7,696 bases of DNA. It comes from Actinocrinis sp035946395. Its GTDB lineage: Bacteria > Actinomycetota > Actinomycetes > Streptomycetales > Catenulisporaceae. The DNA is taken from assembly GCF_035946395.1 (NCBI RefSeq), contig NZ_DASYZI010000322.1, positions 1-7,696 of the forward strand. Direction: 5' to 3'. A program made the translations under genes and the position numbers. Under the pieces are notes generated by a model. The model made no database searches, was not told the DNA's origin, and saw only the letters and a list, made by a program, of their open reading frames with translations. Below, one piece after another: positions 5,821 through 7,696 of the stretch. The stretch's first letter is position 1. Every line of letters starts with the position of its first letter.

Positions 5821-7521
5821 TCAGGGTGGTGTGTTGCCCCAAACGCTGACCGCGGCGGTCACTCCAGAGTCGTCGGTCGGGAGGTCCTCGATCCGCAGCA
5901 CGGCGACCTGGCGGTACGCGGTTAGTGCGCACACGATGTCGCCGACGCTGACGTGCAGCCGCGCCGTACCCTGTGCGAGCGCAAGAGTGCGGCACTGGGC
6001 ACCGGTCGGGGTACCCGCACCGTCCCACAGCGCGAGGTTGCTCACCTCCGGCGCGCCGCTGGAGATCTCGGCTGTCGCAGCTGGGACCGCTTCCTTGACG
6101 TCGCCATATCCCTGTGCTGCGACGGGAGGCTTGGCGTCCAGCCACAGTCCGGCACTGGTGATGCGGACCGTCCCGGACCACCACAACATGGTGGGCACCG
6201 GCGGGTCGGGAGGCGGGCCGAAGGCACCTGGCGGGCCTCCCTGCGGGCCACCTGCCTGCGGCGCTCCCAGCGGCGTCCCGAGACCGGGAATCGATGGTGG
6301 TCCCGCGCCGGGAAAGCCGTTCAAGGTACCCGTACGCGCCTGTGCTCCCGCATCCTGCTGGCCAGACGCAGAAGCCGCGCCACCCGATACCGCAGTCGAT
6401 TCGGGCCGGGCGTTACCGCGTGACGCGATGGTGCTCGCCGCCACCACCGCAGTGGCGAGTACGGCCAACGAGGCAGCGAGCCCGCCCACCACAAACCGCA
6501 GGCCACGGCGCGCGCCGATCGGGATCCCGTCGTCCGGCGTCGCGAGCCGACGCGTTCCCGCCACCGCCAACGCTGCGGAATCCGGCCCGGCGCCATGCGG
6601 TGCGTGACCGCTCTGGGCCAGGTCGGTCAGCGCCGCGCGGTAAGCGTCGATCGCGAACACCACCGACTCAGGCAACCAGTCGGCCGCGCCGCGCGGCGGC
6701 TCGTCCGGCGTGCACACCTCAAGGATCTCCGCGACGTTCGGCCGGTCGGCGGGCTCCCTGGACAGACACGACTCGATCAGTGCTCTGATCTGCCTCGGGC
6801 AGCCGGCCAGATCGGGACTTTCGTTGACGATGCGATAAAGCACCGCAACCCGCAGCCCATCGCCGAACGCCGGCCGACCAGTAGCCGCATAATGCGCCAA
6901 CGCACCCAGCGAGAACACATCACCCATCGGCTCGGGCGGCTCGCCGAGCACCTGTTCGGGCGCCACATACTGGGGCGAGCCAACCATCATGCCGGTCATG
7001 GTCAGCGGCGTCGCATCGGCGGCACGCGCGATCCCGAAATCAATCACCCGCAGCCCGTCCGCGCCAAGCACCACATTCGCAGGCTTCAAATCCCGGTGCA
7101 CAATGCCACTGGCATGGATCGCCCGCAACGCCTCGGCGATCTCGGCCATCAACACGATCACCGACGAGACCGGCAACGGCCCATAAAAATCCACCGCATC
7201 CGCCAACGTCGGCCCGGCCACGTAAGCGGTGGCAAGCCACGGAACATCAGCGTCAGGGTCGGCATCAACCAGCGCGGCAATATTGCGACCCTGCACCAGC
7301 CGAGCCGCACGAACCTCGCGCGCGAACCTGGCCCTGAACTGACGGTTATCGGCAAACTCGGAACGCAACACCTTCACCGCGACCGGCTCGCCGGACCCGT
7401 CGAACGACAGGAAGACCTCCCCCATACCGCCCGACCCGAGACGGGCACGCAAACGGTACCCACCAACCTGGACCGGATCACGATCACGCAACGGATCGAA
7501 CACCCCGGGAGGAGCGTGCAC
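5821..7521 (-). CDS. Transmembrane Ser/Thr protein kinase (PknB/Hanks type), 566 aa
   Basis: An intact receptor kinase that phosphorylates Ser/Thr of cytoplasmic targets. The start is GTG at 7521 with GAGGT six bases upstream. The kinase domain spans about 20-270: glycine loop GSGGMGEV (29-36), catalytic lysine in VAVK (K50), helix-C glutamate in REV (E69), HRDLKPAN (142-149, catalytic D144, N149), DFG (161-163), an activation loop with threonines 171, 174 and 176 as likely autophosphorylation sites, and APEQ (187-190). A single membrane helix at about 341-362 follows a basic juxtamembrane segment. A Gly/Pro-rich linker (about 400-443) then leads to an outer domain of about 120 residues. That domain contains WWSGTVRITSAGLWLDAKPP, TGAQCRTL and GDIVCALT; its two cysteines (C510, C531) could form a disulfide. 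There are no PASTA repeats. The outer domain matches a C-terminal module common in Streptomyces-type kinases. The ligand is unknown. Confidence 0.95.
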   Translation of the reverse strand: MHAPPGVFDPLRDRDPVQVGGYRLRARLGSGGMGEVFLSFDGSGEPVAVKVLRSEFADNRQFRARFAREVRAARLVQGRNIAALVDADPDADVPWLATAYVAGPTLADAVDFYGPLPVSSVIVLMAEIAEALRAIHASGIVHRDLKPANVVLGADGLRVIDFGIARAADATPLTMTGMMVGSPQYVAPEQVLGEPPEPMGDVFSLGALAHYAATGRPAFGDGLRVAVLYRIVNESPDLAGCPRQIRALIESCLSREPADRPNVAEILEVCTPDEPPRGAADWLPESVVFAIDAYRAALTDLAQSGHAPHGAGPDSAALAVAGTRRLATPDDGIPIGARRGLRFVVGGLAASLAVLATAVVAASTIASRGNARPESTAVSGGAASASGQQDAGAQARTGTLNGFPGAGPPSIPGLGTPLGAPQAGGPQGGPPGAFGPPPDPPVPTMLWWSGTVRITSAGLWLDAKPPVAAQGYGDVKEAVPAATAEISSGAPEVSNLALWDGAGTPTGAQCRTLALAQGTARLHVSVGDIVCALTAYRQVAVLRIEDLPTDDSGVTAAVSVWGNTPP

Positions 7522-7562
7522 GTCCCCACCTCACGTACCCGCCAACAACACAGCCAAGCCCG

Positions 7563-7570
7563 ACTATAGC
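7563..7570 (-). promoter_or_regulatory. Candidate extended -10 promoter element for the kinase gene
   Basis: The minus strand reads TGCTATAGT, an extended -10 pattern (TG, one base, TATAGT) about 40 bases before the kinase GTG. The expected -35 position (near 7586-7592) holds only GTCTTG. A better-looking TTGCGA sits 14 bases away, too close. It overlaps the end of the right-edge reading frame. Confidence 0.35.
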
Positions 7571-7575
7571 AACCC

Positions 7576-7696
7576 TCAGTGATCGCAAGACAGCATCACC
7601 TGCGAAAGTAACCCGTGCGCCGGTACACGAACCCGAAATCGCACCCGCTCGTCGCACTCGGCCATCAGTAACTCAGCGAGAAGCCCGTGGAGGCCC
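7576..7696 (-). pseudogene. 3' end of a frame entering from the right; possible IstB (IS21-family) relic
   Basis: One minus-strand frame is open from the right edge to TGA at 7576-7578, about 39 codons. It begins GLHGLLAELLMAECDERVRF. The string LLAELLxAECDxR resembles the N-terminal part of actinobacterial IstB, the ATPase partner of the IS21 transposase, where it is normally followed by RRSxRRxKxAxFPR. Here the match breaks off and the frame ends within 25 codons, so if it is IstB it is frameshifted or truncated. The other two minus-strand frames have early stops. Family recognition is from memory over about 13 residues and could be chance. If not IstB, it is the C-terminus of an unknown gene. 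Confidence 0.35.

Noticed and set aside
5595..7569. Several long plus-strand frames opposite the kinase gene
   Set aside because: They are shadows of the kinase gene; the minus strand carries all kinase motifs in one intact frame.
1..7696. CRISPR array, rRNA, riboswitch or tandem repeat array
   Set aside because: No regularly spaced repeats and no conserved RNA cores seen on either strand.

Overview
The window reads as chromosomal or genomic-island DNA from a high-GC actinomycete. The evidence is mostly G or C at third codon positions, GTG starts, GA-rich ribosome binding sites and a PknB-type receptor kinase with a typical actinomycete C-terminal ectodomain. No gene allows a genus call. All confident genes lie on the minus strand.

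Layout from left to right: (1) the first 37 codons of a gene running off the left edge, possibly a PucR-like regulator; (2) about 730 bases without a confident gene, holding one perfect 13-bp hairpin; (3) an oxygenase of the MpaB family (DUF2236), whose start is best placed well inside the longest open frame; (4) an intergenic stretch with a short palindrome, a strong minus-strand terminator and, directly before it, what looks like the decayed 3' end of a tRNA gene; (5) two small unknown genes (87 and 113 aa) separated by about 520 bases of disordered or decayed sequence, then a 574-aa polytopic membrane protein of unknown function; (6) about 430 bases with little coding signal and a possible 49-aa ORF or relic; (7) a 566-aa transmembrane Ser/Thr kinase; (8) the 3' end of a frame entering from the right edge that may be an IS21-type IstB relic.

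In transcription order the central group is membrane protein, then 113-aa protein, then 87-aa protein. A near-perfect sigma-70 type promoter (TTGACT, 17 bases, TATAAT) overlaps the stop codon of the membrane protein and should drive the 113-aa gene independently. This group is the best candidate for an uncharacterised functional unit, but nothing in the sequence shows what it does. The decayed flanks, the tRNA-end relic and the possible IS relic suggest a region that has gained and lost DNA. The kinase and the oxygenase have recognisable families but no visible link to the central group.
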